From NCBI GenBank assembly GCA_047632435.1, contig JBLICU010000009.1, forward strand, positions 1 through 64,000: a stretch of DNA of 64,000 nucleotides, read 5' to 3'. The notes beneath the pieces are model-generated. The model was not told the DNA's origin, did no database searches, and worked only from the letters and a program-made list of their open reading frames with translations. Positions 7,284 to 15,930 of the stretch are shown piece by piece (position 1 is the first letter of the stretch; each line of letters begins with the position of its first letter). This DNA comes from JAMZMI01 sp047632435 (GTDB taxonomy: Bacteria > Bacteroidota > Bacteroidia > Cytophagales > Cyclobacteriaceae). The translations under genes and the position numbers were made by a program.

Positions 7284-9422
7284 ATGGAGAAAAAGATTTA
7301 TTTAATCCTATTGATATTATGCGCAGGTCTGTATTTGCATGCACAAGTGCCGGATACGTTGAAAACCTTTGCAGATTCAATCCGATATTTTCGCAGCACT
7401 GCCAAGCCAATCCCTGAATTGAACAGTACAGCTATCGAATATGCGCCATCCATTTCTGCCGACGGGCGCACCATGATTATAGAATCTAACAGAGACGGGC
7501 GTTACAAACTATATGATTCCAGACTTGTCAATGGCAAATGGACTACTCCAAATCCTATTGATGCCATCAATAACTATGGAGATTCCACAGATCTGATTGG
7601 GGGGCCGAGCGTATCTTTTGACGGAAATGTGTTGTACTTTTTTGCCTCCTTTAGAGAAGGGCTCGGTAGTGAGGACATTTATTATTCCGAACGAACAGGA
7701 GAAACCTGGACCGCACCTAAAAATATCGGTGCTCCTGTAAACTCAAGAGGATATGAAGGATTTCCATCTATCTCAGCTGACGGAAAAACCATGTATTTCG
7801 TAAGGCAAAACTTTGATGGGCCATCTAATGAGGAATTAGCAAAACAATGGGTAAACAAGGCATGCTTCAGCATACATGTATCATACAAAAATGCTGATGG
7901 GAGTTGGGGTAAGCCAGAATTGCTACCCTCACCGGTCAATCTGGATTGTGAAAAGGCGCCCAGAATCATGGCCGATAATCGCACTTTGATATTCGCATCA
8001 AATCGTGTCGGAGGTCAGGGTGATTTCGATTTGTACCAATCAAGACTGAATGAAGTTGGCGACTGGACCAAACCTTTGGCACTGGAATACATCAATACAT
8101 CATATCCAGATCAGTTTTCGAGTATTTCCGCACAGGGAGATCTACTCTATTTCGTTTACAATTCAAATGAGATTTACTCCGTTGAAATACCTCACAAATA
8201 CAGACAGTTTAAAAACGTAATTATCCAGGGATATATCCGCGATGGCGAAAGTGGAACTGGTGTCGGTACTGAAATAATAGTATCGGATGCTTTTACATCA
8301 GGAGAGATCATGCGGATTAATAACAACCCAACTGACGGAAGATTTACAGTCGTACTTGCAGTGGGTAGTAACTATAATCTTGAAATAAAAACGAAGGGAT
8401 ATACATCAAAATCACTGTTTTATGATCTCAGCGATGTAGACGAATACAAAGAAATTGATCAGAATATTGATTTATTCAAAAGTGCAAAACTCAATCTGAA
8501 TATTTATGATAGTGACCTATTCGAACCTGTTTTGGCCAATATCAAAGTAAAAGAATCTGGTGCAAGTGAATTCTTAATCGACGTGGAAAATAATCCATCC
8601 GGCAGGATAACACTTGATTTACCTCTGGGTAAAAAATATGAAGTCATTGTGGACAAAAAGAATTTTGATAGCAAACTTTTTGTATTGGACGTTTCTGGTT
8701 TAGTTGTTTATCCTGACTTTATCCGTGATTTGGATATGGTACCACACAAGCGGGAAATTCAGCTCAATATTGCCGATTTGGTCAATAATGCCAAAGTGAG
8801 ATCCAGAGTGAGAATACGTAATCAAAATCGCGATGAAGTAATCGAAGTAAATGGAAATGAGACCATTGCTCTAAGAGTTGGAGACAGATATGAAATAGAG
8901 GCGACCAGCGATCAGGGCTATGCCTTTAATAGTGCTATCATAGATGTGGTGCCAGAAGGTCAACAACCAGATATCACCTCATATGGCGATAATGTCAATA
9001 TCATAGCAATAACAGCAGCTGGGCCGGGAGAAACATTTGCCCCAAGTCTCAATTTGAAGTTGCAACCATTGCTTGAGGGCACCAATTTGACCTTAAGGGA
9101 CATATTATTTGAATCCAATTCTGATCAACTCAATGAAATCTCCTATGCAGAATTAGAACGCGTTGTTGAATTGATGAAAGTAAACGAAGGCCTTAAAGTA
9201 GAGGTAGCGGCCTATACAGATGATGTAGGATCTGCGCCTTATAATCTTTCACTTTCCAGACGAAGAGCCGCCAGTGTTGCTAGATTTTTAAAAGAAAATA
9301 AAATCGCAGAGGAAAGATATACAGCCAAAGGATATGGTGAGGATCAAGCGATATTTCCTAATGACTCTGAAGAAAACAGAGCAAAAAATCGCAGAGTTGT
9401 GCTGAAAATCCTTGATATATAA
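7284..9422 (+). CDS. Exported PD40 beta-propeller protein with C-terminal OmpA peptidoglycan-binding domain
   Basis: 712 residues, beginning 9 bp after the CHAT gene. A signal peptide (~1-20) is followed by about five PD40/WD40-like blades (~50-300) with SISADGRTM- and SNRDG-type motifs. A middle region (~310-590) looks like carboxypeptidase-regulatory-like beta domains, and residues ~605-712 form an OmpA C-terminal domain (ILFESNSDQL, YTDDVGSAPYNLSLSRRRA, GYGED, NRRVV). The OmpA domain would tether it to peptidoglycan in the periplasm. The blades could display or sense partners such as the CHAT protein encoded just upstream. Related PD40-OmpA proteins occur in gliding and T9SS contexts in this phylum; the gliding genes themselves are not present here. 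Confidence 0.88.
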   Translation: MEKKIYLILLILCAGLYLHAQVPDTLKTFADSIRYFRSTAKPIPELNSTAIEYAPSISADGRTMIIESNRDGRYKLYDSRLVNGKWTTPNPIDAINNYGDSTDLIGGPSVSFDGNVLYFFASFREGLGSEDIYYSERTGETWTAPKNIGAPVNSRGYEGFPSISADGKTMYFVRQNFDGPSNEELAKQWVNKACFSIHVSYKNADGSWGKPELLPSPVNLDCEKAPRIMADNRTLIFASNRVGGQGDFDLYQSRLNEVGDWTKPLALEYINTSYPDQFSSISAQGDLLYFVYNSNEIYSVEIPHKYRQFKNVIIQGYIRDGESGTGVGTEIIVSDAFTSGEIMRINNNPTDGRFTVVLAVGSNYNLEIKTKGYTSKSLFYDLSDVDEYKEIDQNIDLFKSAKLNLNIYDSDLFEPVLANIKVKESGASEFLIDVENNPSGRITLDLPLGKKYEVIVDKKNFDSKLFVLDVSGLVVYPDFIRDLDMVPHKREIQLNIADLVNNAKVRSRVRIRNQNRDEVIEVNGNETIALRVGDRYEIEATSDQGYAFNSAIIDVVPEGQQPDITSYGDNVNIIAITAAGPGETFAPSLNLKLQPLLEGTNLTLRDILFESNSDQLNEISYAELERVVELMKVNEGLKVEVAAYTDDVGSAPYNLSLSRRRAASVARFLKENKIAEERYTAKGYGEDQAIFPNDSEENRAKNRRVVLKILDI

Positions 9423-9435
9423 TTTGAATACTGCC

Positions 9436-11667
9436 ATGAAAAAAGTTTTAATAGTTCTATCAATGACAATGGCCGTTTCTCATGTTTTCGGTCAAAGGTT
9501 AAAATACGAAGATGATCTGCAAAGGATCCATACATTACCTCTCGGAGGCCAAATTGCCGAATTGAACATATGGCTAGCCAAGGAGCCAACCAATGCCAGC
9601 ATCTTTTTGCAAATGGCATTGGTCTACAAAGAACGCTACAAGTTGGGTGACCCACTTAAAGACTATGCATATAAAACAGGCAATGCAAAGCTGGCACTCT
9701 TTGCATTTGAACGTACGGAGCAATACATCACTGAAAAGGATGTGAAGAAAAACCAGGAGTCTTATTATAATTTTGGCATCTATGATGACAGGGGCAAATT
9801 CACAGTCCCATATGATTCCGTTCAAAACAAAATTGCACGTTCCAAAGCTGAGCTAGTTGTTTATATCAAAAATGCCCCTGAAATCTATAGTCAGTTTACT
9901 CAAAGTTTTAGTCATTATGATAAAGCGTATAAAATCTATTCCAGCATTTTAGGGAGATTTCCTACTTTCAAAGAGCTCTTTCTACTCTTCAATACAGAAG
10001 TTGATACGGAGTTTGAGTCACTCAAATCGGAATATCTGTTGGCCATGGAGCACTTCGAAAAGTATAAGGCTGCCATAGCCAATTTTGATATTGGTTATAG
10101 CCAAAACCTAACCATTAAAGAAATAAATGTTTACCGACTAGATGGACTGGAATCTCAAATAAATTTTCTTCAAAATAAAATATCCGTTTGGGATTATGCC
10201 AAATGGGTAGATACCACGCGTATAAATATCACGACTGAGATTGGCAGCCTTAGAACCAGTCTGGCGGCAGAAAATCAGAAAATTGATACCAAAATTAAGG
10301 CCGCAATTCCAGATTACATCCGAGATGAATTCACAACCATGAGCGTGTCGAAAGAGGTGCTTTTCAACCTTAGGAAATATGACTTGAATGCCGTTGTTGA
10401 GCCTATTTTCCTATACAAGGAGAAGAAACATGACCTTATTTTTCATGAATTGCAAAACGAAAGTTTGGATACCAGTGCAACTGTAGATGTAGAGAGAAAA
10501 TTGTATTTATATGGTCAAATGATAAACAAAATTCGTGTTGCAGATAGTACGCTGAGTGATATTACTCGAAGAAATTCGGATCTTTCTTACAAGAAATACA
10601 CCTCATTTATCGATACTTATTATCAAGGAATGGCTGGCATAAATGCATTTGCATCCACAGAAATGAAGGACAATGGCATGAAGGTAAAAGGTGCCGTGAC
10701 AAAGATCCGCGACTATATTTATCTAAAATATGCTCAGGACACACTCAGCCATTCGGTCTTGAATAAGAAGATGGAAATACCTCTCACCGTGACTTTACCG
10801 GTCGAAAATGAGTTTCTTACAACCACTCCTATTACAACTCAAATTATCAAGACTTTTGATGGCTCATCCGTGCTGGCTGGAATATTCAAAAATGAAAAAG
10901 AGGGAAAAACTCAGGCATATCTATGTGCTGTCACGGCAGATAATAAAATGGCATGGTTCAATGAATACCTACTTCAGCAAGACAGTGCACTTGGTTTTGA
11001 CTCGCACACAAGAGTGGCGGCCATGCAATTTGTGCCTGGGGGAATTGCCTTCGTCCTCAATGGTGTAGATAGCTCTGGGGTCAATAGAATTAACCATTTG
11101 CTGGTGGTGGATGAAACTGGAAATATGACATTCAGCAGACGGCTTCTGTATAATCAATACCCCAGAACACTTAACTACAGCTCTAAAAACAACTCGCTCA
11201 TAATTACATTCAAGGGAGATGAATTTTCAGATACCATTCTCAAAGAATCAGAATTAATCATCACATCTTATAACATCCTGGGTGATCTTCTGTGGCAGAA
11301 AAGAATGAGCTTCAAAGGAGATGTAACAGGTTTAGTGGAAGTTGATAAGGCGTTCATTCTAACAGGTAATTATAGTGAGATGAAAACCCTCGATGGAAGA
11401 ATAAATCGTGCCGGAACTAAAAATACAGACACAAAGATATTCTTGATGAAGATTTCTGGGGAAGGCGAGATTACTGAATTGAAACTGGTGGACTTTGCAA
11501 CTTCTGTATTTACAAATTTTACTTATCGCGTAAGTGATGATTGCATCAATTTATTCGGATCAAAAGATGCCTATGAAAAAACCATAGCGCTCAATACCGA
11601 TGATCAGCAGTCGGTACATTTGATAGTAAATGGGGATTTGGAAATCCTTAGTTCGAATCTGAAATAG
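9436..11667 (+). CDS. Large exported protein of unknown function, third gene of the CHAT operon
   Basis: 743 residues if started at the ATG at 9436. The longer frame from 9412 overlaps the previous gene and lacks a signal sequence at its front, whereas the 9436 start gives MKKVLIVLSMTMAVSHVFGQ. The N-terminal half is helical and TPR-like (for example MALVYKERYKLGDPLKDYAY). The C-terminal part (~470-740) has repeated beta-strand segments that may form a propeller, with phrases such as GGIAFVLNGVDSSG. I recognise no named domain. The 13-bp gap to the PD40-OmpA gene points to co-translation, so it is probably a partner or substrate of the CHAT/OmpA pair. That role is inference. Confidence 0.8.
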   Translation: MKKVLIVLSMTMAVSHVFGQRLKYEDDLQRIHTLPLGGQIAELNIWLAKEPTNASIFLQMALVYKERYKLGDPLKDYAYKTGNAKLALFAFERTEQYITEKDVKKNQESYYNFGIYDDRGKFTVPYDSVQNKIARSKAELVVYIKNAPEIYSQFTQSFSHYDKAYKIYSSILGRFPTFKELFLLFNTEVDTEFESLKSEYLLAMEHFEKYKAAIANFDIGYSQNLTIKEINVYRLDGLESQINFLQNKISVWDYAKWVDTTRINITTEIGSLRTSLAAENQKIDTKIKAAIPDYIRDEFTTMSVSKEVLFNLRKYDLNAVVEPIFLYKEKKHDLIFHELQNESLDTSATVDVERKLYLYGQMINKIRVADSTLSDITRRNSDLSYKKYTSFIDTYYQGMAGINAFASTEMKDNGMKVKGAVTKIRDYIYLKYAQDTLSHSVLNKKMEIPLTVTLPVENEFLTTTPITTQIIKTFDGSSVLAGIFKNEKEGKTQAYLCAVTADNKMAWFNEYLLQQDSALGFDSHTRVAAMQFVPGGIAFVLNGVDSSGVNRINHLLVVDETGNMTFSRRLLYNQYPRTLNYSSKNNSLIITFKGDEFSDTILKESELIITSYNILGDLLWQKRMSFKGDVTGLVEVDKAFILTGNYSEMKTLDGRINRAGTKNTDTKIFLMKISGEGEITELKLVDFATSVFTNFTYRVSDDCINLFGSKDAYEKTIALNTDDQQSVHLIVNGDLEILSSNLK

Positions 11668-11681
11668 CTTATTTCAGATTC
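11655..11681. terminator. Hairpin shared by the ends of two convergent genes
   Basis: GAATCTGAAATA (11655-11666) pairs perfectly with 11670-11681 around a 3-nt loop. The hairpin contains the stop codons of both convergent genes, which are 1 bp apart, and both proteins end in NLK because the stem encodes the last codons in each direction. No strong T run follows on either strand, so it may act as a 3'-end stabilising stem rather than a true terminator. Confidence 0.55.
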
Positions 11682-12445
11682 TTAAGTGTGATGATTTCTC
11701 TTGCAGACAAGTGTCTGTATTTGCCTCTGGGTAGATTCTTTTTTGTGAGAGACCCAAACATCACACGATCAAGTTTTTCCACGGAGTATCCAAAGTGCTC
11801 GAATATTCTGCGGACTACCCTGTTTTTTCCTACATGAATTTCTATTCCGAGTACTGTTTTATCGTCTGAAACTACAGCAATTTCAGTAACATTTACTACT
11901 CCATCTTCTAGGTCTACCCCTTTCAAAATGTTGTCAAAATCAACATTGGTGATAGGCTTATCCAATGAAACTTGATAGATTTTTTTGATCTCATGAGATG
12001 GATGAGTGAGTTTTTTGGTCAAATCGCCATCATTGGTAAATAACAAAAGACCTGTCGTATTTCTATCTAGTCTCCCAACCGGAAAAATGCGCTCAGGACA
12101 TGCTCCACTTACCAAAGTCATGACTGTTTTCCTACCTTCTGGATCTGACATGGTGGTGATGAAATCCCTGGGCTTATTCAGAAGTACATAACGCAAGCTT
12201 TCTGGATTCAATGATTTGCCCATGTATTCTACCTTGTCGGTTCGTTGGACTTTATAACCAAGCTCACTGATTACCGTCCCGTTTACTTTGATTTTACCAT
12301 CAGAAATTAGCTGATCAGCTTCACGACGTGAACAAACTCCGGCATTGGCTATAAACTTATTCAACCTCAACTCTTGCGGGCGAGGGGTGAATTTTTTATC
12401 TGTGCCTTTATCTTCTTTTTTATTAAAAGGTTTTTTATCCTTCAT
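11669..12445 (-). CDS. rluB: Pseudouridine synthase, RsuA/RluB family
   Basis: 258 residues. A lysine-rich N-terminal tail (~1-25) precedes an S4 RNA-binding domain (~27-75, RLNKFIANAGVCSRREADQL). The catalytic domain has the family motif VGRLDRNTTGLLLF with the presumed catalytic Asp127. The family isomerises a specific uridine in rRNA; RluB-type enzymes modify U2605 of 23S rRNA in E. coli. RluE/RluF cannot be excluded from the motif alone. Its start overlaps the scpB stop by 1 base (TAATG), the usual scpB-rluB pairing in many bacteria, so the two are almost certainly translationally coupled. Confidence 0.9.
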   Translation of the reverse strand: MKDKKPFNKKEDKGTDKKFTPRPQELRLNKFIANAGVCSRREADQLISDGKIKVNGTVISELGYKVQRTDKVEYMGKSLNPESLRYVLLNKPRDFITTMSDPEGRKTVMTLVSGACPERIFPVGRLDRNTTGLLLFTNDGDLTKKLTHPSHEIKKIYQVSLDKPITNVDFDNILKGVDLEDGVVNVTEIAVVSDDKTVLGIEIHVGKNRVVRRIFEHFGYSVEKLDRVMFGSLTKKNLPRGKYRHLSAREIITLKNLK

Positions 12446-13005
12446 TATTCCTCTTCCTTACCGATGGTATTTTCTTCCAACACAAAATCTTTTGGTGTTG
12501 GCAAATCTTTGATATTATTGATCCCCAGATAGTCCATGAACTTCCGGTTGGTGCCATATAGCATGGGACGACCTACAGTTTCAGCTTTCCCTTTAATTTC
12601 TACAAGATCTTTTTCGAGCAGTTTCTGAACGGCGTAATCACAATTCACACCACGTATTTGCTCAATATCCGTTTTAGTCACCGGCTGCTTGTAAGCAATA
12701 ATGGCTAGGGTTTCTAAAGCAGAATTTGAAAGCTTCTTTTTAGACTGTTGCTTCAACAGAATACCGATACTTGCTTGATAAGCAGGTTTGGTCAAAAACT
12801 GATAACCTCCGCCACTTTGGATTAGGCCAAATGAAAATGCGTCATCGGCATATTTTTCATCGATTTTTTGGATCCCACTCTCAATATCCGAGAAAGGAAG
12901 ATCTGCCTCAAACATTTCTTTGAGACAAGAATGAATTTCCTGTTCACTGATTGGTTTGGGCGAACAAAAAATCAACGCCTCCATATGATTGAGCAGGAAA
13001 TCCAA
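12445..13005 (-). CDS. scpB: Segregation and condensation protein B
   Basis: 186 residues, normal for ScpB. It shows the paired winged-helix pattern, including LETLAIIAYKQPVTKTDIEQ, RGVNCDYAVQKLLEKDLVE and GRPMLYGTNRKFMDYLGI. ScpB dimers bind the ScpA kleisin and the SMC ATPase in the bacterial condensin complex. It is coupled by a 1-base overlap to the downstream pseudouridine synthase and lies 6 bp after the DksA-like gene, so the three form one minus-strand operon. scpA is not in the window. Confidence 0.93.
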   Translation of the reverse strand: MDFLLNHMEALIFCSPKPISEQEIHSCLKEMFEADLPFSDIESGIQKIDEKYADDAFSFGLIQSGGGYQFLTKPAYQASIGILLKQQSKKKLSNSALETLAIIAYKQPVTKTDIEQIRGVNCDYAVQKLLEKDLVEIKGKAETVGRPMLYGTNRKFMDYLGINNIKDLPTPKDFVLEENTIGKEEE

Positions 13006-13011
13006 AGCTAA

Positions 13012-13395
13012 TTACTTCTTTAGTTTCGCCTCAATAGATTGCGTGGTATGTGGCACAGCTCTCAATCTTTCTTTGCTGATAAGCTTCCCAGTATCCACAC
13101 AAACGCCGTAAGTCCCATTTTTAATCCGGATTAGGGCATTTTCAAGGTTATTGATAAACTTCTGTTGTCTTCCTGCAAGCTGGCTTAGGTGCTCCTTCTC
13201 TGCCGTATCTGCACCATCCTCCAATGTCTTCACAGAGCTGAGTGTAGCTCCGCTATCATTATCGCCATTTCTAGTGAGGCCATCCCTAAGCGAATGCAGC
13301 TCTTCTTTTGCCTTTCCAAGTTTTTGATTTAGCAACTCTTCAAACTCTTTTAATTCTTCCTCTGAGTATCTTGTTTTTTCAGCCATCGCATTCAA
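13012..13395 (-). CDS. TraR/DksA family protein with degenerate zinc finger
   Basis: 127 residues; an alternative start at 13386 (MAEKTRY) would remove three residues. The coiled-coil N-terminal region (~5-85) and the terminal GTYGVCVDTGKLISKERL motif identify the DksA/TraR family. Only one of the four usual zinc-binding cysteines remains (in GVCVDTGK), as is common for the Bacteroidota members. DksA proteins enter the RNA polymerase secondary channel and adjust transcription, often with ppGpp. A regulatory role is family knowledge; whether the zinc-free form works the same way is unknown. It is first gene of the scpB operon. Confidence 0.85.
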   Translation of the reverse strand: MNAMAEKTRYSEEELKEFEELLNQKLGKAKEELHSLRDGLTRNGDNDSGATLSSVKTLEDGADTAEKEHLSQLAGRQQKFINNLENALIRIKNGTYGVCVDTGKLISKERLRAVPHTTQSIEAKLKK

Positions 13396-13481
13396 AAGTT
13401 ATGGTTTTCGATAAAATAAGCGCTAAAGTAACGAAGTTGGACTACAATTAAAATAATGAAAGGCGTAAGGAAAGGAGAAAT

Positions 13482-13541
13482 AAAAAACCGAGGGGCTGAA
13501 ATATAATGCTAAATGATTTAACTATCTGATCCCTCGGTCTT
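13482..13541 (-). terminator. Candidate rho-independent terminator with long loop
   Basis: On the minus strand ACCGAGGG (complement of 13532-13539) pairs with CCCTCGGT (complement of 13488-13495) across a ~36-nt loop and is followed by TTTTTTATTT. It lies ~60 bp downstream of the lipoprotein gene ending at 13599. The long loop is unusual, so a small structured RNA is an alternative. Confidence 0.5.
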
Positions 13542-13598
13542 GTCATAGGTGCCAGATAAAACTTCCTACAATTACCAAACAACCATAAAATAAAAACC

Positions 13599-14336
13599 CT
13601 AATCCGGTTTTGAAATAATTATATCCTGAATGTCGATAGTAGACAATTTCTCCAAATCGCCACTCGCAAAAAGTTTTGTGAGTGCGGAGAGTGGTGTTCC
13701 TGCTTCTGCCCTATAGTTGATGTAATCCTGAAAAATAATTCCATCAATTTCATCGCGATTAATCGCTTGTCTGAAGCGCACGCCTCCTTCATCTGTCTGA
13801 TAACTATATGCAAAAAAGTCAACTAAATGAGTAGCCTGATTGATCCAATACAAAAATTCGTCATCATGATCCTTCCCTCCATTTTCTTCATCAAATACCA
13901 CTTTTAGCTTTAGGTACATCTGATCTTCAATTTTCTCTTTTCCAACGAAGGTTTTGATCACCGCATCGTCCTGTAGTACGTAGGGGATTAGAAAAAAGTA
14001 AAGTACCGAATTGATGGAGCTGCCATATCGACCTTGCCAGTCTACCGAAACTTCAGAGGTATCCCCATCAATGACCCTGACAAAATCAACGCTATTGATT
14101 AAATAATCCTGATAAAAAGCAGTATCCTGAATGAATGATCTTGAATAGACATATCCATTTTCAAATCGTGAAACAGCATAATCTTTAGATCTAAAGGAGA
14201 ATGACACATTCTGATTTTTGAGCCCATCCATGCCATGTGCTGAGACAGATTTAGAAACTATCTCACCTGCTTTGTCCTTGTTTACGCATGAGGTAAACAA
14301 AAAAATAAGCACTGTGACGGCAATTATTTTCATCAT
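13599..14336 (-). CDS. Lipoprotein of unknown function
   Basis: About 245 residues from the ATG at 14334-14336 (MMKIIAVTVLIFLFTSC). The open frame extends upstream to 14459, but only this start places a lipobox (LFTSC) correctly at the N-terminus, so the longer form is rejected. The mature part is beta-rich and recalls lipoproteins of the outer-membrane LolA/LolB-like type (segments such as YLKLKVVFDEENGGKD and FLYWINQATHLVDFF), but this resemblance is weak. It is transcribed divergently from the DUF4403 lipoprotein gene, about 100 bp away, suggesting a shared regulatory region. Confidence 0.75.
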   Translation of the reverse strand: MMKIIAVTVLIFLFTSCVNKDKAGEIVSKSVSAHGMDGLKNQNVSFSFRSKDYAVSRFENGYVYSRSFIQDTAFYQDYLINSVDFVRVIDGDTSEVSVDWQGRYGSSINSVLYFFLIPYVLQDDAVIKTFVGKEKIEDQMYLKLKVVFDEENGGKDHDDEFLYWINQATHLVDFFAYSYQTDEGGVRFRQAINRDEIDGIIFQDYINYRAEAGTPLSALTKLFASGDLEKLSTIDIQDIIISKPD

Positions 14337-14442
14337 ATTGAAACCAACGCAAACGAAATAGTTTCGGTCTAACAAAAAGGTAATTTGTATATCATGCGAC
14401 AAGGTTGATTGTTGCGATTTAGTTTTGTCACCAGTTATGATC

Positions 14443-15858
14443 ATGAATCCACCAAACACATTTTTTCTAAAGACAACATCCGTCTTTTTACTATGCCTCT
14501 TAATTCTATGCGGATGTACTGATTTGGGCAGGTCTGACAGATATAAGGAAGCTATAAAATTACCTCCATCTTATATCAGTTTCAATATTGATTTTCCTAT
14601 TCATGAATTGGAATCAGGTGTTGATGACCTTTTACCTATGGTGCTGATTGATGATGAAATTGCCCTGAATCAAAAAGGAGATGTTTTATATCTCAAAGTC
14701 ATCAAAAAGGGAAACCTAAAAATGGCATTGCGGAATAATTTCGCTCACGCTTCCCTTCCTCTTGATGTGGAAGTGGCTATTAAGAAAAAAGTGATGGGCA
14801 TTACATTTAGTAATAGAGACACGCCGATATCCTTCACCGGCAAAATCGAGACCAAAGCATCCGCTCTGCTCGATAGCGCCTGGAATTTTTCCCTTAGATG
14901 TGAGGATATGAATCTAATTTGGGACGAGGAGCCATCATTAAATATCCTGGGAATTGACATTGACATGAGCAAAACAATGGAAAAGGCACTTGATCAAAAT
15001 GAGACCATTATTTTGGACAAGCTGTGTAATGCAATCAACCGTTCACTTGACTTTCGAAAAACCCTCACCAAAATATGGGGTGACATCCAAAAACCTATCA
15101 GAATAGCTAGAAACCCAGTTTATGTGTGGCTATATACCATCCCCGAAGCATTAAACGCGGAGCTACTACCAATGGAAAATGACACGCTGAGCATCCACAT
15201 TGAATACAAGGCCGATATTCATATTACCACCAATGAAAATATAAAGACCAAATACATGGAGTTGCCAACTAAGGGCAATACACTCAACGATCAATCCGCC
15301 ATACTCGCTTACATAGAAACAGCCGTTTCCATTAACACAATAGAAAAAATCCTCTCTGATAAACTTGTTGGAAAAGCCTATACTTATCAGGATTATGGAG
15401 CAACGGTCGCCTCCATAAAATTATCTAGTAAAAAGCAAAATGTAGTTGCGACCGTTCGGCTCAGTGAAGGCATGGATGCTGAGATTACCATCCAAGGAAA
15501 ACCTGCCCTTAAGAAAAACATGAAGTTGACTTTGGACGATTTTAAGTATGAAATAAACTCAAGTGACAATTTGACAAGCACCACGGATTGGCTCACTCAT
15601 GGCATGGTTGAAAATTATCTCGCCACCCAAGTTTTCATAGATGTTGCTGCTTTTTTCGAGGATCTGGACAGCCTTGCCAATGCCGGAATAGCCAAATCAA
15701 AATTGGGTGACAAAATGATTTCAAATCTAAATTTCAGAGAAATTTCATCGTATCAGCAAAGCATCAAAAATGATACGCTCCGTTGGATATTTTATCTGGA
15801 AGGAAGTGCCGGAATTACCCTAAAAAAAAACATATTCAAGAAACAAGCCAGTGAATGA
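14443..15858 (+). CDS. DUF4403 family lipoprotein
   Basis: About 471 residues from the ATG at 14443; an ATG two codons earlier (14437) is also possible. The frame opens at a TTG at 14425, but this is less likely. The signal peptide ends in a lipobox (ILCGC), so it is probably an outer-membrane-anchored lipoprotein. The body, with PPSYISFNIDFPIHELE near the front and long amphipathic beta stretches, matches DUF4403, a Bacteroidota family of ~450-480 residues that resembles lipid-transfer (BPI/TULIP-like) folds. That fold link is from memory and unverified. No partner gene in the surroundings explains its role. Confidence 0.8.
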   Translation: MNPPNTFFLKTTSVFLLCLLILCGCTDLGRSDRYKEAIKLPPSYISFNIDFPIHELESGVDDLLPMVLIDDEIALNQKGDVLYLKVIKKGNLKMALRNNFAHASLPLDVEVAIKKKVMGITFSNRDTPISFTGKIETKASALLDSAWNFSLRCEDMNLIWDEEPSLNILGIDIDMSKTMEKALDQNETIILDKLCNAINRSLDFRKTLTKIWGDIQKPIRIARNPVYVWLYTIPEALNAELLPMENDTLSIHIEYKADIHITTNENIKTKYMELPTKGNTLNDQSAILAYIETAVSINTIEKILSDKLVGKAYTYQDYGATVASIKLSSKKQNVVATVRLSEGMDAEITIQGKPALKKNMKLTLDDFKYEINSSDNLTSTTDWLTHGMVENYLATQVFIDVAAFFEDLDSLANAGIAKSKLGDKMISNLNFREISSYQQSIKNDTLRWIFYLEGSAGITLKKNIFKKQASE

Positions 15859-15930
15859 AATACCAGTTATTCATTTGAACATTTGGGATGGGATCGCATA
15901 ATTGTACTACTCCTAAAAAATGTATTTCAT

